NCBI GenBank assembly: GCA_001661515.1
Contig: LUVW01000032.1
Span: 186,001-250,000, forward strand
DNA from: Capniomyces stellatus
Lineage: Eukaryota; Kickxellomycota; Harpellomycetes; Harpellales; Legeriomycetaceae
Reading direction: 5' to 3'
Length of the DNA stretch: 64,000 nucleotides
Of this stretch, positions 11,018 through 22,850 are shown piece after piece. Positions within the stretch are counted from its first letter, which is position 1; every line of letters starts with the position of its first letter. Under the pieces are notes generated by a model, which saw nothing but the letters and a program-made list of their open reading frames with translations, was not told where the DNA came from and searched no databases. The position numbers and the translations under genes were made by a program.

Positions 11018-11864
11018 ATGAACTCAATCACAAGACGTTTGATCTCTTCAAAACACGCATCTACCTTGCGCACAGCTTTTGCCCCAGTCTCTGCCCGCAC
11101 TTTCTCGGCCGCATCTTTTTTAAAATCAAGTAAATGATTCGTGTTTTTTTCTTATTTATCTACCAGCCAATCTCAATTACCATAATCAATTTTTTTTCAC
11201 GCTTTAAGGATGAAATTTTTTTTTTGGATTGTATGAATTCCAACTCGAATTGAAGATACTATACAGAATTTTTGAATTGCATTACTAGATTGGGCTATAA
11301 AATACACACTATCTATCCTATTTAAAGCGCTTTAATCGCCATTATCCTTCGTCAAATAACCCGAATAAACTGTTTCTAGGTGATCATCACGACAATGTTG
11401 AAATCCATGTTGGTAAAGGCGCCACCCCAGGAAAATTCGCTACAGATGCCGAACAGGCTACTGGTTTGGATCGTCTCGAACGTCTTGCCGCCCTTGAAGG
11501 AAAAGAGTACTTTGATATGGGACCATTGATGCTTAACGTCAAAGGAACCAAAGCCAGCCCAACCATTGTTCCATCAGGTGCCCCATGGCGTCTTGTCGGA
11601 TGTCAAGGTACTTGTTTTATTATTAAAATTTTACACTTTAAAATTTTGCTTTATAACCCTCATTTTACCTGCTGTTACTTGGCCGAACTTATCTATTGCT
11701 GTTGATTGTCACTAATGGTAATCTTTATTTAAAAAAATAATTTTTAACTGAAATGCTTAGGTCCACCACAAGAACACCACGAGCTCATCTGGGTTAAGGT
11801 TGAGCGTGAGCACGGAATTGATCGTTGCCCAGAGTGCGGAAATGTATATAAGCTTTCAGAGTAA
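11018..11864 (+). CDS. COX4: cytochrome c oxidase subunit 4 (mammalian Vb)
   Basis: Three exons, 11018-11129, 11380-11607 and 11761-11864, total 444 nt and 147 residues. The N-terminus (MNSITRRLISSKHAS) is Arg/Ser-rich without acidic residues, a mitochondrial presequence. The mature part has TGLDRLERLAALEGKEYFDM, the signature of the family, then KGT, VGCQG and the zinc site: VGC upstream and CPECGNVYKL at the end. The protein is a nuclear-encoded zinc-binding subunit of respiratory complex IV on the matrix side. Introns are GT-AG in phase 1, with donors GTAAAT and GTACTT. The protein stops right after YKLSE, shorter than the yeast tail. Confidence 0.95.
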
Positions 11865-12466
11865 ATCGCCAACCCCAGTCGATTTATTATAAAAGGCGTA
11901 CATATCACCAACGATAAATAAGCTAGTAGTTTCTATATTTATTTTCAAGTTCATTTATTTTGCTTCAAAGTTGTTAGTTAAATAAAGCTTGGTTTTCCAT
12001 TGATATGGCTGTTTGGCTATGCAATCTGACGGCCTTATCGCCTGAATTAAACAAGTTTATGTTTATCCCGCACACATGCCTGGTGGTATACGCCACTCAG
12101 CTGACATGTTTATCACAAGCTCACAAACAGCTGGAAGTGGTATGCTATAGGGAACACTGTTTATGGCACTAGTCGCGGTAGTTTCGAGTCTAAATACGTC
12201 TCAAAATTCATACGTTGGGGATCGCAGAGCTGATACTAGTATGCCATACTGAACTGCAGCTTACTACATTTATCTGCCATGTTGTTGATTTGCCTTTTTG
12301 AGATTATTTAAGCTTAGTATTTATTAGATATTAAAGAGTATATATATATATAAAAGACTATTTAAACTCAGACTTGAAAAGCAAACGTGATTAATGAAAA
12401 GGAAATCAAGTCAAGGCTACATAAATCAAAGTCAAACATCAACTCAATCCAGGCTGTACACTTGGA
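11865..12466. other. intergenic region with a 55-codon open frame
   Basis: Lies between the 3' ends of two convergent genes. A less AT-rich patch (about 12000-12290) holds an ATG frame at 12005-12172 of 55 codons with no recognisable family. A TATATATATATATAAAAG run lies near 12345. The small frame could be a short gene, a decayed gene or chance. Confidence 0.25.
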
Positions 12467-13692
12467 TTACTGCCCCATTCTTTTTGCAACAGCTTTGTCG
12501 ATAAGCTCTTCAAGCCGGGAGGAGCTGGTTCCTGATCTGTTGTCGTTGATGGTTGCCTCGACGATTTTGTCAACATATTTTCCAAGCATATCTACCTCAA
12601 TGTTTACCAGGCTGCCCACAGACTTTAGAGGCATAATGGCGTGTGATTGGGTGTATGCAATAAGCATTATGTTGAATGTAGACAAGTTGTCGTCAACCTC
12701 GCAGACTGTCAGCGAAGTCCCATCAATAGCAATAAACCCTTTTGGGATAATGTACCGCATCAACGCTGCGTCCTTGACTCTAAATTTAAACCATAGCGAG
12801 TTTTCTTCAGGAGTAATGGAAACTATTTCGGCCGTTGTATCAACATGTCCCTACAAAAGTAATATATATATATATAAAAGTCAGTCAAATACACTGTATA
12901 TACTTGCGACAACACCGCCATTCATAGATCAGCCAATATATAAAATCTCCAAGCAGATAAACGACATCTGCATAGCAGTGTGAAACAAGCCCCATGCTCG
13001 ATGGCTTACTTGTACAAAGTGGCCACCAAACCTGAACCCTACCGCGACTGCTCTTTCGAGGTTTACTTTATCATCAACCTTCAAGCTTCCTTTTAAATCA
13101 AGATAAAAATCAAAAAGAAAAAGCAACCGAGTTAGTATTATCTCACAGCCAATTTAGCATCGAAGGATACAGTAGGCACCAAAAGGCAACAACACAGCAG
13201 ATTAACTTTCCATATAAACTCTACTTTCTACAGCACTTGACCGGCTGCTTTTAAACTTTATTCTCTCCTGAATTCAACCAGGCCCGGTTCTCAAACTCTG
13301 TTTATTATTACCTAAATTAGTCTTTTTTAGTGTTTCTGGTGCAATCCCAACTTTAAAGGTATCCTCGCCAAACTCGGTCACCGTTAGACAAGTACCTATA
13401 CAATTGAAAATCCAGTTGGATGTTACTGCCTGATCTGTTAACCCTTGCAATACGCTTCTTTTATCAAAGTTTGCATTATCATGTAAACACACAACGAATA
13501 TATAATATAATGTCAAAAACATAAAGAGCTGGATTTACCATTGATAGCAATACTATCTCCTAAATGGCAATCTTTAAGAATTTCTTTTGCATTTTTTATT
13601 GTGAGTGAAACGCCATTTCCGCCTGTTTCCGACGAATCCATTTGCTCGTACCTTAGCACGGTTCCTATTATTTCTACTATACCAGTAAACAT
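12467..13692 (-). CDS. RIB5: riboflavin synthase alpha chain
   Basis: Four exons on the minus strand, 13692-13539, 13395-13312, 13089-13010 and 12850-12467, sum to 702 nt and 233 residues. The start MFTGIVEIIG is diagnostic. Then come DSIAINGTCLTVTEFG, FKVGIAPETLKKTNLG, VNLERAVAVGFRFGGHFVQG and HVDTTAEI in repeat one; repeat two has YIIPKGFIAIDGTSLTV, FNIMLIAYTQSH and VNIEVDMLGKYV. The enzyme dismutates two 6,7-dimethyl-8-ribityllumazine molecules into riboflavin; it is a homotrimer with two lumazine-binding domains per chain. The open frame begins at a TTG upstream, but the conserved ATG is at 13692. All introns are GT-AG. Confidence 0.95.
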
Positions 13693-15200
13693 TTTTGCGC
13701 CAATTTTCAACGATGGTTATCTGTGCGTCAGTGTTATTTCGACAGTTATTTCTGCAGTTATTTCAAGCTTGGTGCTGAAAGTGCTACAAATTCGGTTGAA
13801 TAGTTGGTTTATTCTGCGGGGAGAAGTGTCTGTTTGTATTATCTTATTTAAAATAAACGAAAAAGAAACTAAAGAGTTGTAGAACTTTTTTAAAGCTGGA
13901 CAATTCTTGTGTTAATTTATTTGGATTTTATTAATTTTTGCTGATTTATCACCCCTAGTGTTTTCTTTTACGATTTTTAATGCCACTATGCGATCTTGTT
14001 TAAGAGTGACGATTCGAGTTGCTTTTTGATTTTATTTTTGATTAGTAATTGATTAGTAATACAGAAATGTGCATTCTACGAGTTTATTTTTGTTAATTTT
14101 CCCCCTTTTATCGAATTCTCTGTACCATATCCATATCCATATCCATATCCCATATCCATATCCATATCCATATCCCATATCCATATCCCATATCCATATC
14201 CAAGCCTAAACCTTAGCTTATGATATAACCGTTTTATTACAAGTTTGCGGTAAACTAATTGTCCGATTTGACCATAGAGAGTTTTCTGAATATTAATTTA
14301 ATCAACTCTCCAAGAAACCAATATTTGTATATCCGTGTACCCCAGGTTTCTAGTTGAAACCAAGCTCAGATAATAGGTACTTGATGCATATCCAAGTCTA
14401 TTTAAAAAATAAGCTCACCGACTTTAAAGTATATAAATGTGAGCTATATATGGGCTGTTCAAGTTTGGTAGACTGGTGTTGGGCTTTTTCTTCCCCTGCA
14501 TTTTTCTGCTCTATAAACGTTGTTGAAGCCAAAAGATGCCTTCCTTGGTTGAATGAGCACAAGAGTCAAGTGTTAAGGGTTATGTTGCAGCAATGAATAC
14601 TTGGATTCTTTGTTTTGCTTTAGTAAAAATTTGGCATAAAGCCGCATTTTTCAACGGAGTTTGATTCGTTGTTTTTGTAGCGAGTTATTCAGAATTACGA
14701 TTTTCTAATGTGTATATTAACCGAATGAGGGATTTCAAAGCAAAACTAATCATCGCTAGAAAGTACTGTTATGAAAACGTTAGGAAGTTGGAAAAAAAGC
14801 AATAAATGCTGTTAAATTAAACTTTAAAATTAGAAATACAGTCAAAAGTAATAAATGAGAAATAATCTGGCCTTGATAAATAGTTAATTGCATCCATACA
14901 AATTTGACTTTGCAAAACAGCAATACATGTAATAATATAAATGCAAGTGTAGACATAAACATTACAGGTAAATTTCTAAAGACAGGCAATTTCTAATCTA
15001 AAAGAAGAAATTCAAAATAGAAAAGCAGATATTCTGCAGCAAAAACACAAAATTTCGAAAAGGGTTGCAAACAGTAACAGAGAATCGAATAAACCCCGGC
15101 AAAAATAGATACTGGAGCAACAGTAGCAGTAGCAAAGTAAAATAAAGTAAAGAAAGGAAAGTGGGTTACAGGCAAGACTAGTGGACATATATTTGCGAAA
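13693..15200. other. divergent promoter region, RIB5/RAV1
   Basis: AT-rich DNA between two divergent genes. It contains the CCATAT microsatellite described separately. A frame at about 14354-14596 starts at TTG, has no family similarity and is not called. Confidence 0.4.
14125..14202. repeat. CCATAT/CCCATAT microsatellite
   Basis: About a dozen tandem copies of a 6-bp CCATAT unit with interspersed 7-bp CCCATAT variants. Noncoding, between RIB5 and RAV1. Confidence 0.9.
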
Positions 15201-18200
15201 ATGCTGGACGAAAGACAGATATTTTCCGGCAGAGCAAACAGCGGCTCGCAAGTGGAATTGTTCAAGCTGGATGAGCGAGGATACATTGTAAGCAAGAAAA
15301 ACAAACAATAATTTGGTAGACTTGGCCAACTTGGAAGAACGATAATGTGTTGGCTTGTAAATTTAGTGAATGGTGTGGAATTAAAATAAGGTGCTGAGAG
15401 TTGAGGATTGAAAAATGATGGTTGAATTCTTGTTCAAAACCATTTAATACAGCCCAAACCAAACCAAATGAACCTAAACCAAAATTTATTACACCGTATT
15501 GCGTGTAGGTTTATTGTAGTGGCGATAAAGTAGTTATAGTTACAATTCCGAAATGGAAAATCAAGATAATACAGACAAAGAAAGAGACAGCGCATGATAG
15601 ATGCCGCTTTTCATTCTCAAAAGAAACACTGAAGGTAAATCTACAGGAAATATGACAATGTAGCAATGTATTTCGGAGTCAGAAAGTTTGGGTTAATAAT
15701 TCATTGCGAATGAAACTAACTTTTGTTTTATTGAAATATTGTTAATCCATGACCAATTTAGATTGCGATAGCTATAGGAAACATGGTAGACATATATAGC
15801 TTTGACGTCAATGTAAGTGCGACTGATAAAAGTGGATGGAATTTCAATACGTAGTTTTGTGTTTTTATCAGAGATTTAAACGATTGAGGTCTAATTAACT
15901 TGGGAAAACAATCGAAATATATATATGTGTATATTATAGAGTAATGACTGGGTCAAGACGACTAGTTTGCCGGTAAACGGGCCAGTGAGTTGTGTAGTTT
16001 GGGGAACAAAATGTAAGATATGGGGTTAGGGTTAAGAAATAGAGAATAGTATAAAGTGATTTATTAGGCTGCGTAACATTATTTTTTGTGTGTATGCTGT
16101 GATTTTTTTTTTTTTTGGTGCAGTGAAGAGGTCGTTGTTTGTGAGCACGCATAAGATGATAAGCCAGTACATATTTTCTTTGGACAGTGCTGGGGGAGAT
16201 AGTTACAGTTTAGCATGGTCAGAGTCGTAAGTTTGATTCAGAAGTCATAGTGATAGATATGTGGTATCGTTGGGCTAAAAACACCAGCTTGATAGAGAAT
16301 GACTAGAGTTTAAAAAGCCACAGATGTAAAAGTACCAAAAGAACAGACTTTAATGGTAGTTTTGGCCAATTTATTTTTATTTTTATAAAAACACTAAAAT
16401 TTGTTGGCGTTGTAGACTTGGTAGTAATGTCGAGAGCATAGTAGTTTCGCCTTTTAGTGAGCTGTTTGTTACAATTGGCAAGGTATGTCTTGGTTACAGG
16501 CTGGTGCTACTTTGAGCACATTTATTGAAGAGATAAAAGATATTTAAATTTAAATACAAAAAACCAAACGTGTAAAATTATAGGCTGATAGATGCCCAAA
16601 GCTTTGGGGTAAAGTAGGGAAGGGTAAGAATATGCATGCAATTAGGTGGAGCGATAATAGTGAAATAGAGATGGTGAATTGGGGTTGGTAAAATGACGTT
16701 GGCAGAAATTGTGTGGATGGCAGGTTTTGCAAACATGTATTGTATGTGTATTAAGGGTTGAATGGGTGGTGAATAAATAGATGAGTGGAGTTTCCAGTAT
16801 TTGGATCATCCAAGACGAGTCAGTAGAGTGTTTTGGATGGAAAAAAAGTAAATAAAAAAAAGAAAAAAGATTGAATACAGATTAATGAATAGTGGATGTT
16901 TCGGTTCAAAGTAAATAATGAATGTAGAGTTTTGGAGCTAAAAGGGAATATAAATGATGGATCGGTAGGATAAGCGGCAGAATGAGAGTACGAGAGAACA
17001 TATATACTGATTGTGAAGATGGACAGGTTCGAATGTGGGAGAGGTTTATTGTTGAGAATGCGGTAGTTGAGAGCAAGGTAAATCGGGTAGAGGACAGGGG
17101 AGGATATTTGGGCGATGATGCAGAGATGGACGAGCAGTGTGAGGTGTTTGGATACTTCCCTGTGGTATCGGTAAAGGTCAGGAGCAAAGACAAGAGCAGC
17201 AGCAGGCCAGAGATTAGAGGGATAAGTGGGGTGGCGCTACTGGATATAGGGAGGGGTGAGGGGAAAGAGGGGAAGAAGGGGGCTACAAATACGCTGTATA
17301 GAGTAAACATGGATGGGGTGATTGGTGGGTGGGAGATCAAAGAAAAGGGGATGTTTAGTGTGCCAAGAGTAAAGTTTGGGATAATGAGCGAAAAGTGCAA
17401 CGAATTTGGGTGGCGGCTGAACAGCGAAAAGGAAATGGAAACCAGATCAGTAAGTATTAAAGACGAATTGTATGTAATGCTGGTTGACTCAATGGGGCGG
17501 ATATTTGTGTACAAAACCAAAGAGCGGGGACAGAAAGGTACACCAGATTCTGGAAATGGCCAGAAAGTGGAATACGATGGATTGAGGCTGGTGCAGGCAA
17601 TTGATGGTCATAGCGATGAGGTGGTGGGTATATTTTACAAGGGCTTGGAACAGACCAGCAACGAGCGGTCGATGGTTACTGTTGACAGTAAAGGCACGAT
17701 TTTTGCTTGGGGTCGAATAGCGCCAAACGGGAGACTTTTAGAGTCGTCGTTGGTGAGGAGCGGCTCAGGTGGACTGACTAGTCAGGTTTTATGGACGCCA
17801 AAAACCAACGAGGTGATTGTGGTCAGTAAACCCAATATAACAAGATATTTGTACACACCAAGCACAGATACATGGAGCTGTGAAGGAGTGGTGTTTAGCC
17901 AGCTTGGAGAAAGCGCGTTTGTGTTTGTTTTGCCTTCTATCAAATCTGGAAGGGCCGAGTGTTTGCCTGATGGTGGAGTTAACGGCCTCAACGCGTGTAG
18001 TTACTATATAGTTGCGGTTGATGCAAGCTCAGGATCAACCCAGCAGTGGCAAATAAGCACAGACTCGAAGGTGGTGTTTTTGGGAATAAAGGATCTACAG
18101 CTTTCTCCTGAGGGAGGACTGGACGTTGTTGCGGGTTTAGCAGGAAACCAGGTTGACGAATCTGGGTATGGACGCACGGCCAGATCCTGTGGCAATGTTT

Positions 18201-21200
18201 ATACACAGGCGTTTACAAACTACTGCAGAGAATCAGGTGTTTTTCAGATTTGGGGCGTTGAAAGCGGCTGCCTGCAATCTATCGACAAGCCCTTGACATT
18301 GGAAATAACCGGCGAGTATTTAGGACTGCCGAAAGGTGGCCTGGTTAGAAAGGTGAGCTATGATATGTCTTCAAAACTAGCGATTCTAGTCGACGAAGAA
18401 TTCTGTGACGCTGGTAGTCCTTCTGGGGACACAGAGTTCTCACACGGCAGAAAAGCCCCCAAGAAGCAGATTTTAATTTACAGTTTGGTAAGCAAGAGAG
18501 CCGAGGGGCCGGAAGTAGGAACGGTTACCAGCGAGATTGAAATCTCCGACCTGTACTCAGGCTCTGATAAAAAGAGTGGGGCAGCCAGCGGGACAGTCGA
18601 GGACATGCAATGGTATTTAGTACTTGGTGTTTATCCTGTGCTGGCTGTACAGACACAAGGCAGAGTTGCTATTTATTCACAGAAACATTTGTCTTATGTC
18701 GAGGAGTGGGAGAAGATTTCAAGTGTTTCTAATGTCACATTGGATGGCAAGATAAACGGAATGGTTATGGCTGGGTCTGGTGACTTGGTGTACTCTACTG
18801 GGTCACAGATCTGTGTAAATGAGCCCAGGGTTCCGTTGAAGGCAAAAGAGTCTTTGAGTTTGCTTAGATACTTGTCGGGACAGTCCAAGCAGATTAGCAG
18901 CGTCAATCCTGAGCTTCTGGTTAAGCTAGTATTATGGGGCCAAGTTGAAGCAGTTTACAAGGTGTTGCTTGAGCTGGGTAACCAGCTGGTGAGACTTAAT
19001 GGCGCTTTGGTGAGCGATGAGGACAAATATGGCCTTGATTATGACATGGATTGTACTGGTAATTGTACTGGGGAGCAGCAGAAAGTAACGGTGTATCCTC
19101 CAGTAATCCCAATACTGAGTATACTGCGTGCTGATAATGACGACCCCAGAATTTGCCGCAGAGACTCGACTAAACCCGGTTCTTTTTCCCTAGCGAGCCC
19201 GGGCGACTTGGCGGCGTTCAGTGCTGGCACACAAAAGGCAAAATGCTTTGATTTAGAGTTTTCTCAACGAATGGCAGACCTAGTTTCAAAAAGCGAGGTG
19301 TTTGGTCTGAGCGGGCAGCAAAAAGCTGAGCTAAAGGGAATCGTTTTGGCTCTTGGCAACCTGCATGAGAAGCTCAAGCTAGTGGATGAAGTGGGATTCA
19401 ACTACCTGTTTGTTTTGCAGTACAACATCAACATGAACAGAGACAAGGAAAGCCTGGTTGGGTTTAAGGAGTTTACCTTTGCAAGGCTAAGCAGTACACA
19501 AAACCTACTGATAGATATAAGCATCCAGATGTACAACAATTACGCCAGGTCTGGAAATTCAGGCGCGGTTGATTGGAGTGTACTGAGAAACCTTGGTATT
19601 CCGCTGTGGGTAGCAGACGTCCAGAAGCTGGGCAGTCTAATAGAGTCGAGTGCGCGGGTTGAGTACTCTGCAAACTCGGACATCACAACAGCCTCGTTGC
19701 TATATACAATCACGGGGAAAAGAAACATTGCCCAGCAGCTGTGGAGGGTAGCGCATAGCCACGCTGAACAGAGCAAAATGACGTCGTTTTTGAGCAACGA
19801 CTTTAGAGAAGCCAGATGGATGACTGCTGCCAGCAAAAACGCGTTTGTTTTGCTCAGTAAGCAGAGGTTTGTAGACGCCTCCTGGTTTTTCTTGCTGGCC
19901 GCCAAGCCTGTTGACGCTGCCAATGTTGCCATTACCCAGCTACGCGACATCACCCTCGCTGTAGCCATTTGCCGCTGTTCGTCTGTTGAATTTGCTCTCA
20001 CCAAACCCAGCGTCTTTTCCGCCGGTTCAGGCGCTGCCGGGCTGACTGACAACATAGAGTGTCTAAAACTGTTTTTTTCAGTCCACGTGTTTCCCCATTT
20101 GCTTGCTGGTGACCAAGTCGATCTGTGGAAGGTTTTGCTACTGGTTCTGGCTTTAAAACGATTTGACCTGTTTTTGCTGTCTGCTACGGGAAAATACTCG
20201 ATCTTGGTGGACGAGCTGGGTCTGCGGCCAGGATCTAATCCACTTGTGCCTAGTTCCGCGTCCCCTGACCGCTCTGGTGTGAATTCTGACGTTCTTGTTG
20301 CCTTTGATTCCCTGGTTGCTAAAAACAGATTGGCGTTGAATAGCGATCAGGCTATTGCCAAGTCTATCAATGCCATTGCCAACAGCCGTGTCGAGCTGGC
20401 CAACAGCTCTGTTCTGATGTTTCAGTCTTATGGTCTTGTGGTTCTTTCAATTCTTGCTGCCATTAAACCCAACCCGCTCGCTGAACTCAAACTCAGTAGT
20501 TTGCAGCCTAGCACTCCATCCAAAATCAGCGAGTTTGGTGGTGTTGCCGGCAAAAACTCTTCTGAAGCGGTCCAGGTATCTGGCGGTGACCCGTTTAGTA
20601 TTTCTCGTAGAAACAGTATTTTTGACAGATATAACATCGTTCCCACATCCATTCCCACATCCATTCCCACATCCATTCCCACTTCTAGTATAAATTCTGG
20701 TAGTAATCCTGGTAGTAATCCTGGTATCAATTCCAGCATCAGCAATTCAGTATTCAGTGGCAACTTGGATTTGGGTTCTTTTGGTGCTTTTTCAAACTTT
20801 AGCGGAAGCAGAAATAACAGCGATAATAACAACATAATAACCACAAAGACTGGCGTAGACCAGCACCCAGAAACACAGTCATCGATATTTGACTCATTCC
20901 AGCAACCGCAGCCCAGGAAGTTGCCGGAACCTCAGTTGCATTCCCAAGTAGATGGCAGCAGTACCACCATAGCTGCCGCTTTTAATAAGAGCGCGTTAGA
21001 AGCCAACCCTGCCAAACACCCAAGTCTTGCCTTCAGCAACTCGCAAAAGGAAATTATGGTCAGGCAGGTCAAAAGCTACCTGGACTACTTCTCATCAGGA
21101 GCCGGTACACCTGAAAACCAAGACCCTAGAAATTGCAACGGGTTGGCTGCTAGTGATAAGTCTTGCAGCAGTCGGTCCAGCAGACACGTCATTGACTCGA

Positions 21201-21223
21201 TAAACAGGCTGCTGGATCTTTGA
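15201..21223 (+). CDS. RAV1: Rav1, RAVE complex subunit (DMXL-like)
   Basis: Eight exons: 15201-15287, 15762-15812, 15940-16012, 16124-16226, 16416-16482, 16584-16683, 16781-16847 and 16969-21223. They sum to 4803 nt and 1600 residues. The small exons encode the N-terminal WD40 part (IIAIAIGNMVDIYSF, SPFSELFVTIGKADRCPKLW, FQYLDHPRRVSRVFW), followed by IYTDCEDGQVRMWE. The Rav1 C-terminal domain is clear around residues 1100-1190: QLWRVAHSHAEQSKM, FLSNDFREARWMTAA, KNAFVLLSKQRFVDAS, FFLLAAKPVDAANVA. Rav1 with Rav2 and Skp1 reassembles V1 onto V0 of the vacuolar H+-ATPase after glucose withdrawal. The tail is Ser/Asn-rich, with an Ile-Pro-Thr-Ser repeat at 20640-20690. The donor at 16684 (GTTGGT) is weak and chosen for frame and similarity. 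Confidence 0.87.
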
Positions 21224-22850
21224 ATACCTTGTATATTTAAATATAGTACATTTGTTCTGCTTTTCAATAAACACAAGACTTTCTTGCATTATAAACTCTT
21301 TGATATTTGACTATTACGCAAACATTGCAAGTGGTGTGACGAATAGTAAATACGTATCCAATACACGCTATTTCAATGGCCATATATTACGTTAAACTGC
21401 TTTATTGAAAATCAAATACAACAAATTAAATGTCCCCCTCCCTTTCTTTGTTCAAAAAAAAAGAAGCTTGTTTAGTTGTGGTAAGATGGTTGTGTTGGTT
21501 GGTTTAGCCGATAGATTTGAACTTGAATAAATTATAAATACCATTAAATTATCAATATTATTATTGCTGTTATCGCTTTTTGACACTGTCACATGCTTGG
21601 GCAACAAAGTCACTTGCATTCTAATCGACGTCTTTATTTACTTGATTTTTTTTTATGGATGCTGATAAAAGTAACAAACCAGGTGTCATTGCAGTTTGTT
21701 ATTATTATCATTTTGCCAAGCTATCAAGTTAAACGCTAGCTATCAATAATGTCATAATGGCATCAAGTGCAGTTTAGCTGCTTTCATGCTTTTTGGCTAT
21801 GATGGGTGGCTAGGGTTGTAAGTATTTACTGTTTCCTGTTTGGTCCAAACCAGGTTTTTAGATTGACCATCATGATTTCTCTTTATTTAGCTTGATGTTT
21901 TTTGAGCTCTTGTTAGTGGATATAGTATAGTAATGTCATTGTTTTGATTTGTTTGGCGCTTTAATTAGCCGGGTTTATTTTATAGTGTCGAGTTTTGGGT
22001 CTATTTCACTTTAAATTGAGTTGTTTGGATGGTTGTATTTTATTGGTCTCATTCTCAAGAAAATAAACTGGTCTCCATTAACTTTTTTTTTTCTTTTTTT
22101 TTTCCAGTTTAAAATCACGTATTATATTGTTCGTTTATATAGTTGATGTTTTAAAAGTAAAAGTGGAAAAACAAATCTTTAATCAAAACCAGTGTTGTAA
22201 AGTGGAAAAATAGATAAAATGTGTAAAAATAAATATAATAAGGAAAAATAAATAAAATAGGGAAAAAAAGTACCAGTTTAAAACGGAAAATTGGCGCGGT
22301 TTTTTGCTTTCATCACATGAAAAATGTTGTTTGTTATAATCTGTAAAATTAGGATATTCTAAACAAGTGAGAAACATTCCTTATTACAATAAAAAACAAC
22401 ATATTGTTTTCTTTATTTCGGGTTTAAATATATATTTGGACAAAAGCAGTGATATCTTTACTAGTACTATTTCAATTGTTACCTTGGAAGTTTATATTCT
22501 AGAGTACCAAGCTGACAACCTTGTACGAAAAAGCAAAGATAGGAGAATAAGAAAAGAAAAGAAAGGAAAAGTTACAAAAGCATCACATCATATCAAAACT
22601 AACCAAGCCAATCTGTATTTGGTATACTGATACCAAGAAGACTCGCTTAAAAATAAACGGCTGAGAATAAAGCCAGGCAAAGAAAAAAGTAGCAGAAACA
22701 AGAGCGACAACCAAATCTAAACAGAATCAATAGCAAGAACAACAGTTAAATTCAGTCATAATATTAGCAAAAGCAAACAGACGAAAAACCAAGAGTAAAA
22801 ATAAGGAAAGAAGAAAGAAAAAAAGTAGATAAAAAAAAAAGTAGATAAAA
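21224..22850. other. AT-rich intergenic region
   Basis: 3' flank of RAV1 and long upstream region of the lipin gene, including an A-rich leader just before the ATG. An open frame at 22367-22630 starts at GTG, is Lys-rich and has no homologue I know; not called. Confidence 0.45.

Noticed and set aside
12387..12983. Plus-strand open frame of 198 codons
   Set aside because: Starts at GTG and is antisense to exon 4 of riboflavin synthase, which has clear family similarity.
16018..16036. Telomere-like GGGTTAGGGTTA
   Set aside because: Fewer than two copies, inside an intron of RAV1 and not at a contig end.
20428..20844. Antisense frame with Val-Gly-Met-Asp repeats in RAV1
   Set aside because: Shadow of the Ile-Pro-Thr-Ser repeat in the real gene.
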